Position numbers and translations under genes: made by a program. From an uncultured Candidatus Saccharibacteria bacterium (lineage in GTDB: Bacteria > Patescibacteriota > Saccharimonadia > Saccharimonadales > Saccharimonadaceae): a stretch of DNA of 64,000 nucleotides. The notes beneath the pieces are model-generated. The model searched no databases. It was not told where the DNA came from and worked only from the letters and a program-made list of their open reading frames with translations. The stretch spans positions 21,959 through 85,958 of the forward strand of contig CAMIHP010000006.1 of NCBI GenBank assembly GCA_946222005.1. Reading direction: 5' to 3'. Positions 34,145-43,166 of the stretch are shown here, in pieces. Numbering within the stretch: position 1 is the stretch's first letter; every line of letters begins with the position of its first letter.

Positions 34145-34762
34145 TTAGCGTGAGTAGTACTCAACAATCAGTTGCTCGTTGATACCAGCCTCAGCTTCTT
34201 CGCGCTTTGGCTCGCCCGATACTTCGATCTTGAGTTTTTTGATATCGCTCTTGAGCCAACTTAATGGTGGTTGGGAGGTGTTGCCGTAGATGTCGTCAAT
34301 TGCAGTAAAGTAGCCAGACTTTGCACTCTTTGGCCGAACGGTAATGACATCCCCTGCCTTGAGGCGGATTGATGGAATATCGACGCGGCGACCATTAAGC
34401 TCAAAGTGACCGTGACTCACCAGCTGCCGGGCCTGGCGACGACTTGTCGCAAAGCCAGCACGGTACACAGCGTTGTCGAGCCGGAGCTCGAGGAAGCGGA
34501 GCAAGTTCTCGCCACTCAGGCCTGGCTTGCGAGTTGCTTCGTTCATCAGCTTAGCAAACTGCTTCTCCAGTAGGCCATACATGCGGCGCACCTTCTGCTT
34601 TTCGCGCAGCTGCGTTGCGTACATGCTTGGCTTGCTCTGACGGCCGTGAGCGTGCTCGCCTGGAATACCGCTCTTGCGCGCCAAAATCTTGTGTGCCTTG
34701 GGGTGAAGCGCTACGCCTTCGCGGCGGCTCTGCTTCACGATTGGGCTTCTATCTCGTGCCAT
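34145..34762 (-). CDS. rpsD: 30S ribosomal protein S4, zinc-free form
   Basis: 205 residues. The S4 RNA-binding domain is LRFLELRLDNAVYRAGFATSR, followed by VSHGHFELNGRRVDIPS. The N-terminal region, where many S4 proteins have a four-cysteine zinc site, has none here. S4 nucleates 30S assembly and often regulates the alpha operon. Confidence 0.97.
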   Translation of the reverse strand: MARDRSPIVKQSRREGVALHPKAHKILARKSGIPGEHAHGRQSKPSMYATQLREKQKVRRMYGLLEKQFAKLMNEATRKPGLSGENLLRFLELRLDNAVYRAGFATSRRQARQLVSHGHFELNGRRVDIPSIRLKAGDVITVRPKSAKSGYFTAIDDIYGNTSQPPLSWLKSDIKKLKIEVSGEPKREEAEAGINEQLIVEYYSR

Positions 34763-35152
34763 TTACGCCCTCCTTGCCTTTCGTGGGCGAACGCCACCGT
34801 GTGGCACACCCGTTACATCTTTGATGCTATTGACGGCAATGTCGAAGTTGCTCATTGCGCGAATTGCCGCATCTCGGCCCAGCCCAACACCCTTGACGAA
34901 TACATCAACGGTGCGGACGCCATAGCTACTCTTGGCAGCTTCTGCGGCTTTTTCTGCAGCAATCTGTGCTGCGTAGGCTGTGCCCTTCTTACTCCCACGA
35001 AAGCCACATGCACCAGCGCTGGCAGCGGTCAAGACGTTGCCTTTGCTATCTGCAAATGTGACAATAGTGTTATTAAAGGTTGCCTGTACGTGCAGCTGAC
35101 CAGATGGGACTGATCGGCGCTGCTTTTTCTTGGTGGATTTTGCTTGTGCCAT
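34763..35152 (-). CDS. rpsK: 30S ribosomal protein S11
   Basis: 129 residues. GQLHVQATFNNTIVTFAD and the C-terminal GVPHGGVRPRKARR are diagnostic. It abuts rpsD with no gap. Confidence 0.97.
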   Translation of the reverse strand: MAQAKSTKKKQRRSVPSGQLHVQATFNNTIVTFADSKGNVLTAASAGACGFRGSKKGTAYAAQIAAEKAAEAAKSSYGVRTVDVFVKGVGLGRDAAIRAMSNFDIAVNSIKDVTGVPHGGVRPRKARRA

Positions 35153-35167
35153 ATCTCGTCCTTTCTC

Positions 35168-35554
35168 CTACGTCTTACTTGCTGCCTTTGGCTGTGCTCC
35201 GCCGACGGCGATCGCCTTACCCTTGCGAGTTCGTGCGTTCGTTCGAGTGCGCTGACCGCGTGTTGGCAAGCCATTTTTGTGCCTCAAGCCGCGGTATGCA
35301 CCAATGTCTTTGAGGCGTTTGATATTGTTGGTCACCAGGCGTTGCAGATCACCTTCAGTGACATAATCTTTGTCGATAATGTCGCGAAGTTTCTGCTCTT
35401 CAGCCTCGGTGAGATCTTTCACCCGAGTGGTCGGCTCAATTTTTGCCGCCGCAAGGATGTCTCGAGCAAGTGTGCGCCCAATACCATGGATGTAGGTAAG
35501 AGCAATGTGCACTTGCTTGTCTGATGGGATAACTACCCCAGCAATTCGAGCCAT
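35168..35554 (-). CDS. rpsM: 30S ribosomal protein S13
   Basis: 128 residues: ARIAGVVIPSDKQVHIALTY, the helix-hairpin-helix segment, YRGLRHKNGLPTRGQRT, and a basic tail with TRKGK. It lies between rpmJ (2-nt gap) and rpsK. Confidence 0.97.
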   Translation of the reverse strand: MARIAGVVIPSDKQVHIALTYIHGIGRTLARDILAAAKIEPTTRVKDLTEAEEQKLRDIIDKDYVTEGDLQRLVTNNIKRLKDIGAYRGLRHKNGLPTRGQRTRTNARTRKGKAIAVGGAQPKAASKT

Positions 35555-35556
35555 GC

Positions 35557-35673
35557 TTAACCCTGCCTTTGCTTATTCTTAGGTTTTTTCTTGTTGATGA
35601 CACGGAGTCGGCCTTTGCGCCGGACCAGCTGATCATCGGGGCTGATCTTTTTGACACTCGCACGAACTTTCAT
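35557..35673 (-). CDS. rpmJ: 50S ribosomal protein L36, zinc-free form
   Basis: A 38-residue gene. It starts MKVRASVKKISPDDQLVRR and ends with the conserved KNKQRQG tail. Typical L36 has a Cys-x2-Cys...Cys...His zinc site; here those positions are Ser/Asp/Asn/Lys, so this is a C-minus L36. It is in its usual place between infA and rpsM. Confidence 0.95.
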   Translation of the reverse strand: MKVRASVKKISPDDQLVRRKGRLRVINKKKPKNKQRQG

Positions 35674-35750
35674 GAGCGTACAAATCTCCCTACAGGAAAA
35701 ACCTGCCGTTACTGAGAACAGCGGTGATATCAGGCCGCCGCTCTACGTTA

Positions 35751-35975
35751 TTAAACGCGTGCGCGGAAGACGATTCTACCCTTCGTGAGATCGTATGGGG
35801 TTAACTCGACTTCCACGGTATCGCCTGGGACCAAACGGATGTGATGCTTGCGCATCTTGCCGCTGATGTGAGCGATAATGCTTAGGCCGTTCTCTAATTC
35901 TACCTTAAATTGCGTATTAGGCAGTGCTTCCACTACCTTGCCGCGCAATTTGATAACTTCTTTCGAACTTGCCAT
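35751..35975 (-). CDS. infA: Translation initiation factor IF-1
   Basis: 74 residues, a single S1-type OB fold: KLRGKVVEALPNTQFKVEL, HISGKMRKHHIRLVPGDTVEVE, YDLTKGRIVFR. First gene of the alpha operon, with a -10 box 17 nt upstream. Confidence 0.97.
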   Translation of the reverse strand: MASSKEVIKLRGKVVEALPNTQFKVELENGLSIIAHISGKMRKHHIRLVPGDTVEVELTPYDLTKGRIVFRARV

Positions 35976-35991
35976 AGATATACAGCTTCGT

Positions 35992-35997
35992 ATTATA
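35992..35997 (-). promoter_or_regulatory. -10 box of the infA-alpha operon
   Basis: TATAAT on the minus strand, about 16 nt before ATG 35975. A possible TTACTC -35 lies 16 nt further upstream. Confidence 0.55.
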
Positions 35998-36332
35998 CGC
36001 TATTTCTCTGTAGGAGTAAAGAGAAGTGGCCAGCTTTTTTGCATTAATTATTGTGAGATTATGGATGGCACTATTCTTATGTCAGAGTAGAGCTGTAAGA
36101 GAGGTAGCTTTTGCGATAAACAACTTCTAAACCTAGCATCCCTCTAGGCTTTCATGCTGTATAGGCTTAAAAGCTCACTGTCATTCCATAGCCTCTATTC
36201 CGCTACGGTTCTGTATTCCATTTACCTTCTTTATATTCGGATATGCAATGATACAGCGCTATGCCACTCATAACGCACGTTCTGGAGGTGTTCACGAACG
36301 AATTGAATTATTGTGAAATACGGAACTATATC
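35998..36332. other. Intergenic stretch between infA and the secY terminator
   Basis: About 335 nt with no ORF, tRNA or clear repeat. It separates secY from infA, which are adjacent and co-transcribed in many bacteria. Confidence 0.5.
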
Positions 36333-36368
36333 AAAAATACCGCCTCAGACAAAGGTGGCGGTATTTTT
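36333..36368 (-). terminator. Terminator of secY
   Basis: A perfect 12-bp stem AAAAATACCGCC / GGCGGTATTTTT (36333-36344 with 36357-36368). Confidence 0.9.
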
Positions 36369-36390
36369 GCGAGATATACTAGTGATAGCC

Positions 36391-37866
36391 TTATGCCTTT
36401 GCGGCAGTACGCCGTCGGCCGAGGAAGCCACGCTTTTTTGGCTTAGTATCAAGGTCATCGACTGAGAAGTCGTCATATGTTACCATCAGTGCTCGTGAGT
36501 TAATCTGACGGAGTGTCTCAAGGCCAACCGTCACGACAATGAGCAAGCTCGTACCACCGATTGCCATGTTATTAGCATTAATGCCAAGCTGCGCAAAGAC
36601 GTAGTCGATCGCAAACGGAATGACGGCGATGAGCCCCAGGGCAAGCGACCCAAACAGGTTAAGCCGATTGACGGTGCGTGACAGATATTTTTCGGTGGTC
36701 GGGCCAGGGCGAATCCCTTCAATGAAGCCACCTTGGTTTTCAAGACTCTCCGTAATCTCGCTCGCATTAAAGACGATACCGGTGTAGAAGTAGGTAAAGG
36801 CAATGACGAGTAAGAAGTAGATCGATGGGTAGATAAGCACTGTCAGGCCACCGGTGGCGTATGTTTGAGCGGTCGGTGCCTGGAACCATTGGATAAGGTT
36901 ATTTGCTAATTGCTGATTTGCACCAGGTGTCGCATGTAATAGCTGCCCCACAAAAGCTGGCAAGCTGAGGAATGCCACTGCAAAAATAACTGGTACCACA
37001 CCCGCAGCAATGAGCTTGATGGGCAAGATACTCTTAATGCCACCATACGAGCTGTTGCCGCCAACCCGCTTGGCATAATTGATCGTAACGATGCGCTGCG
37101 CTTCGTTAATCTTAACGAGGAGATAAAGTAGGATGAGGCCGATCGTCCCAAGGACAACTACTGTCCAGAAGGTTGTCGGGTTAACGGGCAGTGAGAACCA
37201 GCCAAAGACGCTGAGCGAACCATTCTGAGTATTAAAGAGCGATGAGTAGATTGACCCAAAGGTAGTTGGCAGCTGACTGATTACACTAGCGAAGATGAGC
37301 AGGCTAATACCATTACCAACGCCCTGCTCTGTCATTAGCTCACCGAGCCACATCAAGAGTAGCGAGCCAGCAGTGAGCGCCGTTACTGCGACAATCCACT
37401 CGTGGAGCGAGCCAGCCACTGTACCGGTCGTACTCCCAGCCAGGACCGATTGACGCAAAAAGTAGATGATACCGATCGATTGAGCAATCGCCAGCGGCAC
37501 ACTAGCAATACGTGTCCACTGGTTGATCTTGCGTCGGCCCGACTCACCATCTTTGTGCATCTCCTCAAGGCTTGGGATGGCTTTGGTAAGGAGCTGGGTA
37601 ATAATGCTGGCGTTAATAAATGGCCCAAGGCCGATCAAAACGATAGACAGCTGGGCCAATGCTCCACCAGTCAGGATGTTTAAGAAACCACCAAAGTCAC
37701 TCGCCGATACGACGTTCTGGATAATATCCTTAAGTCGGCTTGGTTCGGCCAGCGGCACTGGCACGTGCGCCAAGAAACGATAGGCGACGATGAGCCCTAG
37801 CACGATACCAAGGCGCTTTTGCATGTCTTTATTTTTGAGCGATCGAAGAATAATCTTCCAGTTCAT
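36391..37866 (-). CDS. secY: Preprotein translocase channel SecY
   Basis: 491 residues with ten TM segments. LGPFINASIITQLLTKAIP (TM2b/3), MWLGELMTEQGVGNGISLLIF (TM4) and GIRPGPTTEKYL (a cytoplasmic loop for SecA/ribosome docking) are conserved. It is somewhat longer than the usual 430-450 residues because of an enlarged loop near 220-260 and a basic C-terminal tail. It is transcribed alone, flanked by its own -10 (TATACT, 37912-37917) and terminator, not within the ribosomal operon. Confidence 0.97.
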   Translation of the reverse strand: MNWKIILRSLKNKDMQKRLGIVLGLIVAYRFLAHVPVPLAEPSRLKDIIQNVVSASDFGGFLNILTGGALAQLSIVLIGLGPFINASIITQLLTKAIPSLEEMHKDGESGRRKINQWTRIASVPLAIAQSIGIIYFLRQSVLAGSTTGTVAGSLHEWIVAVTALTAGSLLLMWLGELMTEQGVGNGISLLIFASVISQLPTTFGSIYSSLFNTQNGSLSVFGWFSLPVNPTTFWTVVVLGTIGLILLYLLVKINEAQRIVTINYAKRVGGNSSYGGIKSILPIKLIAAGVVPVIFAVAFLSLPAFVGQLLHATPGANQQLANNLIQWFQAPTAQTYATGGLTVLIYPSIYFLLVIAFTYFYTGIVFNASEITESLENQGGFIEGIRPGPTTEKYLSRTVNRLNLFGSLALGLIAVIPFAIDYVFAQLGINANNMAIGGTSLLIVVTVGLETLRQINSRALMVTYDDFSVDDLDTKPKKRGFLGRRRTAAKA

Positions 37867-37911
37867 ATATTGTCCCTTTTGCCACTAACTACTAAACGCT
37901 ATATCTAGTAC

Positions 37912-37917
37912 AGTATA
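37912..37917 (-). promoter_or_regulatory. -10 box of secY
   Basis: TATACT on the minus strand, 45 nt before ATG 37866; a weak TTTCGC -35 lies 17 nt upstream. AAGGGA serves as the ribosome site. Confidence 0.45.
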
Positions 37918-38064
37918 CACGAATTGCCTCAGAAGCGAAAGGGTCAGTTGTCAATCCAGCTTTAAGCTCAAAAATATGCAAGAAATTCGTGCTTTTGTAG
38001 TTGATGTTCGGATACAGACTAATGGGAGCTCATAATAAATAGCGCACGATGTATATTCTCATGA

Positions 38065-38070
38065 TATAAT
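38065..38070 (+). promoter_or_regulatory. -10 box of rpsJ
   Basis: TATAAT, 85 nt before the rpsJ start. No good -35 is seen. Confidence 0.5.
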
Positions 38071-38155
38071 GCTAGATGTATTATTAATTTACTCTGATAA
38101 TTTAGCTTGTTTCGATCTTGCTAAAGTTACAGAGTTGCACATAAAAGGAGGAGCA

Positions 38156-38476
38156 ATGGCTCAAAACAACCAAGGGCTCAAGATTCGGATTCGCCTCAAG
38201 GCGTACGACCACAAGGTGATCGACCAATCTGCCAAGCAAATCATCGACACTGCCCTGCGCACTGGCGCAAACGTCGCAGGCCCTGTGCCACTACCAACGC
38301 GGCGCAGCAGCTACACAGTAGTAAAAAGCCCGCACGTATACAAGACTGGCGGTGAGACATTCGAGATGCGCGTTCACAAGCGTCTCATCGATATCACCAA
38401 CGCTACACCCAAGACGATCGACAACCTCCACAACCTCAGCTTGCCAGCTGGCGTGGATGTTGAGATCCGGATGTAG
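38156..38476 (+). CDS. rpsJ: 30S ribosomal protein S10
   Basis: 106 residues. KIRIRLKAYDHKVIDQSAKQ and GPVPLPTRRSSYTVVKSPHV are diagnostic. S10 also forms the NusB-NusE antitermination complex. ATG 38156 follows AAAGGAGGAG. In most bacteria rpsJ heads the S10 operon; here it stands alone with its own promoter and terminator, and points toward tuf. Confidence 0.97.
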   Translation: MAQNNQGLKIRIRLKAYDHKVIDQSAKQIIDTALRTGANVAGPVPLPTRRSSYTVVKSPHVYKTGGETFEMRVHKRLIDITNATPKTIDNLHNLSLPAGVDVEIRM

Positions 38477-38503
38477 TTTGTTATTGTAGAAACACCTAAG
38501 AAA

Positions 38504-38532
38504 AGAGTGATAGCAGTTATCACTCTTTTTTA
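38504..38532 (+). terminator. Terminator of rpsJ
   Basis: AGAGTGAT / ATCACTCT (38504-38511 with 38519-38526), then TTTTT. Confidence 0.9.
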
Positions 38533-38649
38533 TGTGCCTAACTAAATCACCTTTTACTAGGTGCGTGGCGCTGCACTCCACACATACCCTATAGGGTTGT
38601 GTGTTTTATGGTGTAGTTTATAGCGGCATTAATCATCTTGCAGGACAAA

Positions 38650-38680
38650 CAAAAATACCTCCCCTGTGGGAGGTATTTTG
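38650..38680 (-). terminator. Terminator of tuf
   Basis: CAAAATACCTCCC / GGGAGGTATTTTG around a CTGT loop, 24 nt after the tuf stop. Confidence 0.9.
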
Positions 38681-38703
38681 TGAGTTTGCGAGTACTGTGC
38701 AAA

Positions 38704-39888
38704 CTACTTGACGATGTTGGTTACGATACCAGCACCGACCGTGCGACCACCTTCGCGGATAGCGAAGTCTTGACCCTTGTCCATAGCGATTGGGGCGTTC
38801 AAGGTTACCTTGAAGGTTACATTGTCACCTGGCATCACCATTTCCTTGTCGGCAGGGAGCTCAATCTCACCAGTTACGTCCGTTGTGCGGAAGTAGAACT
38901 GTGGCTTGTAGCCTTTGCTAAATGGTGTATGGCGGCCACCCTCTTCCTTCTTGAGGATGTAGACTTCCGCCTCAAACTCGGTATGTGGGGTGAGTGTGCC
39001 CGGAGCGACAATCACCTGACCGCGCTCGATCTGGGTGCGCTCGATACCGCGCAGCAACAGACCAGCGTTGTCGCCTGCCTGACCTTGGTCGAGGCTCTTC
39101 TTGAAGGCTTCAACACCAGTCACGACAGAGGTCTGAGTTGGTTTAAGACCAACAATCTCTACTGGGTCGTTGATCTTGATGACACCCTGCTCGATACGGC
39201 CAGTTGCAACTGTACCACGACCCTTGATTGAGAAGACATCCTCGATTGGCATCAAGAATGGCTTGTCGAGGTCGCGCTGAGGCAACTCGAAGTAGTCGTC
39301 CATAGCAGCCACCAGCTCCATCACAGCGTCTTCTGCCTCGGTGTCGCCCTCGAGCGCCTTGGTAGCAGAACCCTTGATGATTGGTGCGTTGTCGCCATCG
39401 TAGCCGTTCTTGGTAAGCAGCTCGCGGACGTCCATCTCAACCAGCTCAACCAACTCTGGGTCAGCCAAGTCCATCTTGTTGAGGAAGACGATAATCTTTG
39501 GCACACCAACCTGGTGAGCAAGCAGCACGTGCTCGCGTGTCTGTGGCAATGGACCGTCGTTGGCGGCAACCACCAGCACAGCACCGTCAATCTGAGCGGC
39601 ACCAGTAATCATGTTCTTGACGTAGTCGGCGTGACCTGGCATGTCAACGTGCGCGTAGTGGCGCTTCTCCGACTCGTATTCCTGGTGGGAGCTGGCGATG
39701 GTAATACCGCGTTGCTTCTCCTCAGGAGCGTTGTCGATGTCTTCGTAGTTGCGAGGTTTGTTTACATCGCTTGGAAGACGCTTTGCCAACACGTGAGTGA
39801 TGGCAGCCGTTAACGTTGTTTTACCGTGGTCGACGTGACCCATAGTACCAACGTTAATGTGTGGCTTACTTCGATCGAAATCTGCCAT
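38704..39888 (-). CDS. tuf: Elongation factor Tu
   Basis: 394 residues. G1 GHVDHGKT (17-24), G2 with RGITI, G3 DMPGHADY, G4 NKMD and G5 GSATKAL are all present, followed by beta-barrel domains II and III. EF-Tu delivers aminoacyl-tRNA to the ribosome. It stands alone, not next to fusA, and has AGGAGT upstream of ATG 39888. Confidence 0.98.
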   Translation of the reverse strand: MADFDRSKPHINVGTMGHVDHGKTTLTAAITHVLAKRLPSDVNKPRNYEDIDNAPEEKQRGITIASSHQEYESEKRHYAHVDMPGHADYVKNMITGAAQIDGAVLVVAANDGPLPQTREHVLLAHQVGVPKIIVFLNKMDLADPELVELVEMDVRELLTKNGYDGDNAPIIKGSATKALEGDTEAEDAVMELVAAMDDYFELPQRDLDKPFLMPIEDVFSIKGRGTVATGRIEQGVIKINDPVEIVGLKPTQTSVVTGVEAFKKSLDQGQAGDNAGLLLRGIERTQIERGQVIVAPGTLTPHTEFEAEVYILKKEEGGRHTPFSKGYKPQFYFRTTDVTGEIELPADKEMVMPGDNVTFKVTLNAPIAMDKGQDFAIREGGRTVGAGIVTNIVK

Positions 39889-39986
39889 GTAGGTAAGTAC
39901 TCCTTACTTATGTTAATATTTGGTACGACGCGAGCTACTTGCCGGAGTAGAGACACTACGACAAAACGCGTCGCGCGTTAGGATTT

Positions 39987-40015
39987 ATTATAGGGTGCGG
40001 TGGCAAAAAAGTAAA
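39987..40015 (-). promoter_or_regulatory. Promoter of tuf
   Basis: TTTACT (40010-40015), 17 nt, TATAAT (39987-39992) on the minus strand, leaving a leader of about 90 nt. Confidence 0.6.
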
Positions 40016-40019
40016 GTAG

Positions 40020-40784
40020 CTAGTCCCACCAAACATACCACTGTCGACTGCCATATACTTGATTTGCCAACGCTTCGAAGGTCTCCGACCCTTGATAAAC
40101 TGCATCGCCATATGAAAAATAGAAGAGCTCAACGGCAACCGCCTTAGCATCGGCATCGGTCTGCGGTGGACACTCGACGTAATACTCAACAGTATCATGA
40201 CTGATAGCGGCAGGCACAGCACCGTACTTCTCATACCAATAGCGCGATACCGCCACCTGGATAGCTGGCTCGGGACAATCATTCCAACCACCCATACAGA
40301 GATAGGCGAGTGCCTCATACGGCGCTGTGGTTGGTAGTTTGATAATAATAACCGGATTGTCGCTATCTGCCTGGAATGGGCTGATGAAGTCGATTGCAGC
40401 GATGTCGCCCTCTCTCGGTGACGCCGAGAAGCCCGGCGCAAAATAGTCATCCACAGTAGAGATCTGCTGACCCTTTTTCGCTGTTTCAGCTGGCAGCTCC
40501 TGCGCAACGTGAGCAAAGAAGGCTGGTACATCAATTGCCTGCGATGCTTCCATGGTGCGCCGCACAAGCTCGGAAACTGTCTGGACGCCAGCGCTCTCTA
40601 GGCCTTCTGTTATCTCATCCAGGATGAGGTCATCGAGCGTTACGATCACTGGTGTAAATCCCTCGCGTTTACCCTGCTCGCGTAACTGTAGATAGTGCTG
40701 CGTTGCATTAACGACTTCGCATTCTACGTAGTCGACGCCGCTCCCGGCAAAGAGTGTTTTAAATCGCTGTATTGTATCTGACAT
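40020..40784 (-). CDS. DUF4253-domain protein
   Basis: 254 residues. The C-terminal half carries the DUF4253 pattern: YEALAYLCMGGWNDCPEP, SRYWYEKYGAVPAAISHDTVE, and the terminal WYVWWD. The N-terminal half is less conserved. The biochemical role of DUF4253 is not known; it occurs as a soluble domain in many bacteria. ATG 40784 is chosen for GGAGGAAT upstream; the frame to 40829 overlaps the transporter gene. It follows the ABC transporter genes by 41 nt and may belong to their transcript. Confidence 0.75.
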   Translation of the reverse strand: MSDTIQRFKTLFAGSGVDYVECEVVNATQHYLQLREQGKREGFTPVIVTLDDLILDEITEGLESAGVQTVSELVRRTMEASQAIDVPAFFAHVAQELPAETAKKGQQISTVDDYFAPGFSASPREGDIAAIDFISPFQADSDNPVIIIKLPTTAPYEALAYLCMGGWNDCPEPAIQVAVSRYWYEKYGAVPAAISHDTVEYYVECPPQTDADAKAVAVELFYFSYGDAVYQGSETFEALANQVYGSRQWYVWWD

Positions 40785-40825
40785 ACTATTCCTCCTTGGG
40801 CGCATTATAGCATGGAGAATATCTA

Positions 40826-41554
40826 TCAATCATTGCTGAGTGCAGCGAAAAAGGTGCGGACCTTTGGTTGCGTGGAGTGATTAATGACCTGCGCTGGCGT
40901 ACCATCTTCAATAATCTTACCCCCGTCAAGGAAGACAATCCGCGATGCGACATCGCGCGCAAATGACATCTCGTGTGTGACGACGATCATCGTAATCCCT
41001 GTTTCGGCAAGGTGCTTGATGACCGCTAGTACCTCGTCAACCATCTCAGGGTCGAGCGCACTCGTTGGCTCATCAAAGAGCAAGACTTTTGGCTGCATTG
41101 CCAAGGCACGAGCAATCGCTACCCGCTGCTTTTGCCCACCCGAGAGATGACTTGGGTATTCTTGGGCTTTGGCGCGAAGGCCAACCAGATCGAGCATTTG
41201 AAGCGCCTGACGCTTAGCTTTGGCTCTTGATAGTTTGCGCACCTTAAGTGGTGCAAGCATGATATTTTCGAGTACGGTCATATGCGGAAAGAGGTTAAAC
41301 TGCTGGAAGACCATGCCAAGTTCAGTCCGGGCTTTGTTGAGGTCGGTCGCTGGATTGGTCATATCAATACCGTCAACCCATACTTCCCCGCTTGTCGGCG
41401 TTTCGATCATATTAATACAGCGAAGCAGCGTGCTTTTGCCACCACCACTCGAGCCCAAGAGAACTACAACCTCTCCCCGCTTGATTGTCAGGTCAATGCT
41501 GCGCAAGACATAATTATTGCCATAATGCTTGCGGAGCTGCTTGATATTAATCAT
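40826..41554 (-). CDS. Polar amino-acid ABC transporter ATPase
   Basis: 242 residues, GlnQ/HisP class. Walker A GSSGGGKST (34-42), the Q-loop VFQQFNLFPHMT, signature LSGGQKQRVAIARALA, Walker B VLLFDEPTSALD and the H-loop VVTHEM are complete. It powers uptake through the permease encoded upstream, with which it overlaps by 8 nt. Confidence 0.95.
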   Translation of the reverse strand: MINIKQLRKHYGNNYVLRSIDLTIKRGEVVVLLGSSGGGKSTLLRCINMIETPTSGEVWVDGIDMTNPATDLNKARTELGMVFQQFNLFPHMTVLENIMLAPLKVRKLSRAKAKRQALQMLDLVGLRAKAQEYPSHLSGGQKQRVAIARALAMQPKVLLFDEPTSALDPEMVDEVLAVIKHLAETGITMIVVTHEMSFARDVASRIVFLDGGKIIEDGTPAQVINHSTQPKVRTFFAALSND

Positions 41555-42248
41555 GCGCTTTAAGCCTCCTCTCTACTCGATTCATCACCCACGTAAATAG
41601 CGTGGTAAGGGCGAGGTAAATCATTGCAGCGGCAAAGAGCGACTCAAAGGCGGTGGCCGTTTGGAAGCGGATATTATCAGCACCACGCATCAGATCGTTC
41701 ATACCAATCCAACCAACAACTGATGTCTCCTTGAGGAGTGAAATCCCTTCGCTAATTAGTGATGGCAATGATTGCTTGAGTGCTTGAGGGAGGATGATAT
41801 AGCGCATGGTTTGCCAGCGACTCAGGCCAAGTGAGCGCGCCGCTTCGACCTGCCCGTTGTCGATACTTTCGATCCCACCGCGAATGATCTCGGCAATATA
41901 CGCACCACTGTTGATACCAAAGGCGAGGCTTGCAATCCACAGTTTTGGCACCCCACGGTACGAGCCAAATACTACGTAATACATGATGAGCAGCTGCACC
42001 AAAGCGGGTGTGCCACGAATAACGGTGGTATAAGAATGAGCCAAGCTCACCCATGGCCGCCAGCGCTGGAGGCGATGTAGTTTGGAGGTGCGAAATGGCT
42101 GCCAAGCAGACTGCTGCATAAGAGCGACAACTAGGCCAATCACAAGCCCAATGATCGTCGAAAAGACGGTCAGGAGGATGGTCACTTCTAGGCCGCGCCA
42201 CAAGAATAGATAGCGCTCATCACCAAAGAGGATATCCCACACATTCAT
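41547..42248 (-). CDS. Polar amino-acid ABC transporter permease
   Basis: 233 residues with about five TM segments, HisM/GlnP class. The EAA loop EAARSLGLSRWQTMRYIILPQA, which docks the ATPase, is clear. It overlaps the binding-protein gene by 4 nt (ATGA) and the ATPase by 8 nt, so the three are translationally coupled. Confidence 0.94.
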   Translation of the reverse strand: MNVWDILFGDERYLFLWRGLEVTILLTVFSTIIGLVIGLVVALMQQSAWQPFRTSKLHRLQRWRPWVSLAHSYTTVIRGTPALVQLLIMYYVVFGSYRGVPKLWIASLAFGINSGAYIAEIIRGGIESIDNGQVEAARSLGLSRWQTMRYIILPQALKQSLPSLISEGISLLKETSVVGWIGMNDLMRGADNIRFQTATAFESLFAAAMIYLALTTLFTWVMNRVERRLKAHD

Positions 42249-43063
42249 GGCTGGGCTACTCCAAAGTGTTTCTTGATAAGCTTCTCATAGCGGCCATCGC
42301 GCTTCATTGCGGCAATGCTGGCGTTTACCTCAGCGAGTAGTTTGCTATTACCTTTTTTGATAGCAATGGCGTAGTCTTCACGTGAGAGGTTGCGCGGCAA
42401 GGCAACGAGCTGCGGGTTCGTGGCGAGATATTGCCGAGCTGGCCCATCATCCATAATGGCAGCGTCGATCCGCCGATTGTTGAGCTCTTGCACGACACTA
42501 GCTGTCGATTGGAGTTGTACCACCTGTGCCCCACGAATCTTGTGTGCCAGTGTATCGGCTGTGGTGCCAAGCTGTACGCCAATTCGCCTGCCAATGAGGT
42601 CATCACTAGTGGCAATTGTTGAGCCAGTCTTTGGCACAATTATCTTTTGCGCTGCAGTGTAGTATGTGTGCGAAAACTCAGCATTCTTGCGCCGGTCTGG
42701 CGTGACAGTCATACCAGCTGCAATCAGGTCGATTCGTCCAGCCTGCAAGGCTGGCAAGAGACCATCAAAGGCGATCTCCTCAATTTGTAACGAACGGTTT
42801 GTATCCTTAGCAATCTCCCGCGCAAGGTCAATATCAAAGCCAACGATCTCCTGCCCCTGCTTATATTCAAACGGTTTAAAGCCAGGATCGGTGCCCAGCA
42901 CGAGTGTTTTTTCCAGACCACTGCCGGCAGTCTTAGTGGTAGACGCTGCCGGGCTGAGCTCGACATCCCAATACATATAACCCAGCAAAGCTACTGCCAC
43001 AGCAGCGAAACTCAGCCATTTGAGCTGTATCAGTCTGCGTTGCTGACGAGTCGATTGCGTCAT
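42245..43063 (-). CDS. Membrane-anchored amino-acid-binding protein of the ABC transporter
   Basis: 272 residues. An N-terminal hydrophobic anchor (about 13-32) has no lipobox cysteine, so the protein is probably held by an uncleaved TM helix. The family 3 solute-binding fold follows: TLVLGTDPGFKPFEY, EIVGFDIDLAREIA, GMTVTPDRRKNAEFS and DAAIMDDGPARQYL. It captures a polar or charged amino acid (specificity unknown) for the permease. ATG 43063 lies 7 nt after TATACT (43071-43076), a leaderless start; TTGCAT is 17 nt further. Confidence 0.93.
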   Translation of the reverse strand: MTQSTRQQRRLIQLKWLSFAAVAVALLGYMYWDVELSPAASTTKTAGSGLEKTLVLGTDPGFKPFEYKQGQEIVGFDIDLAREIAKDTNRSLQIEEIAFDGLLPALQAGRIDLIAAGMTVTPDRRKNAEFSHTYYTAAQKIIVPKTGSTIATSDDLIGRRIGVQLGTTADTLAHKIRGAQVVQLQSTASVVQELNNRRIDAAIMDDGPARQYLATNPQLVALPRNLSREDYAIAIKKGNSKLLAEVNASIAAMKRDGRYEKLIKKHFGVAQP

Positions 43064-43070
43064 GCATATA

Positions 43071-43099
43071 AGTATAAGCGCTTTGCTAGACGGATGCAA
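43071..43099 (-). promoter_or_regulatory. Promoter of the amino-acid transporter operon (leaderless)
   Basis: TTGCAT (43094-43099), 17 nt, TATACT (43071-43076), 7 nt before ATG 43063. It is back to back with the Hsp20 promoter. Confidence 0.7.
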
Positions 43100-43103
43100 G
43101 TAC

Positions 43104-43132
43104 TTGTATTGTTCTATTTACCGCGCTATGAT
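43104..43132 (+). promoter_or_regulatory. Promoter of hsp20
   Basis: TTGTAT (43104-43109), 17 nt, TATGAT (43127-43132). No CIRCE operator is seen here. Confidence 0.55.
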
Positions 43133-43166
43133 AAGAATACAAAAGCAACACACAAGGAGGCACCCT

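Noticed and set aside
43104..43166. CIRCE site upstream of hsp20
   Set aside because: No TTAGCACTC/GAGTGCTAA halves are present; the only CIRCE is at clpP.
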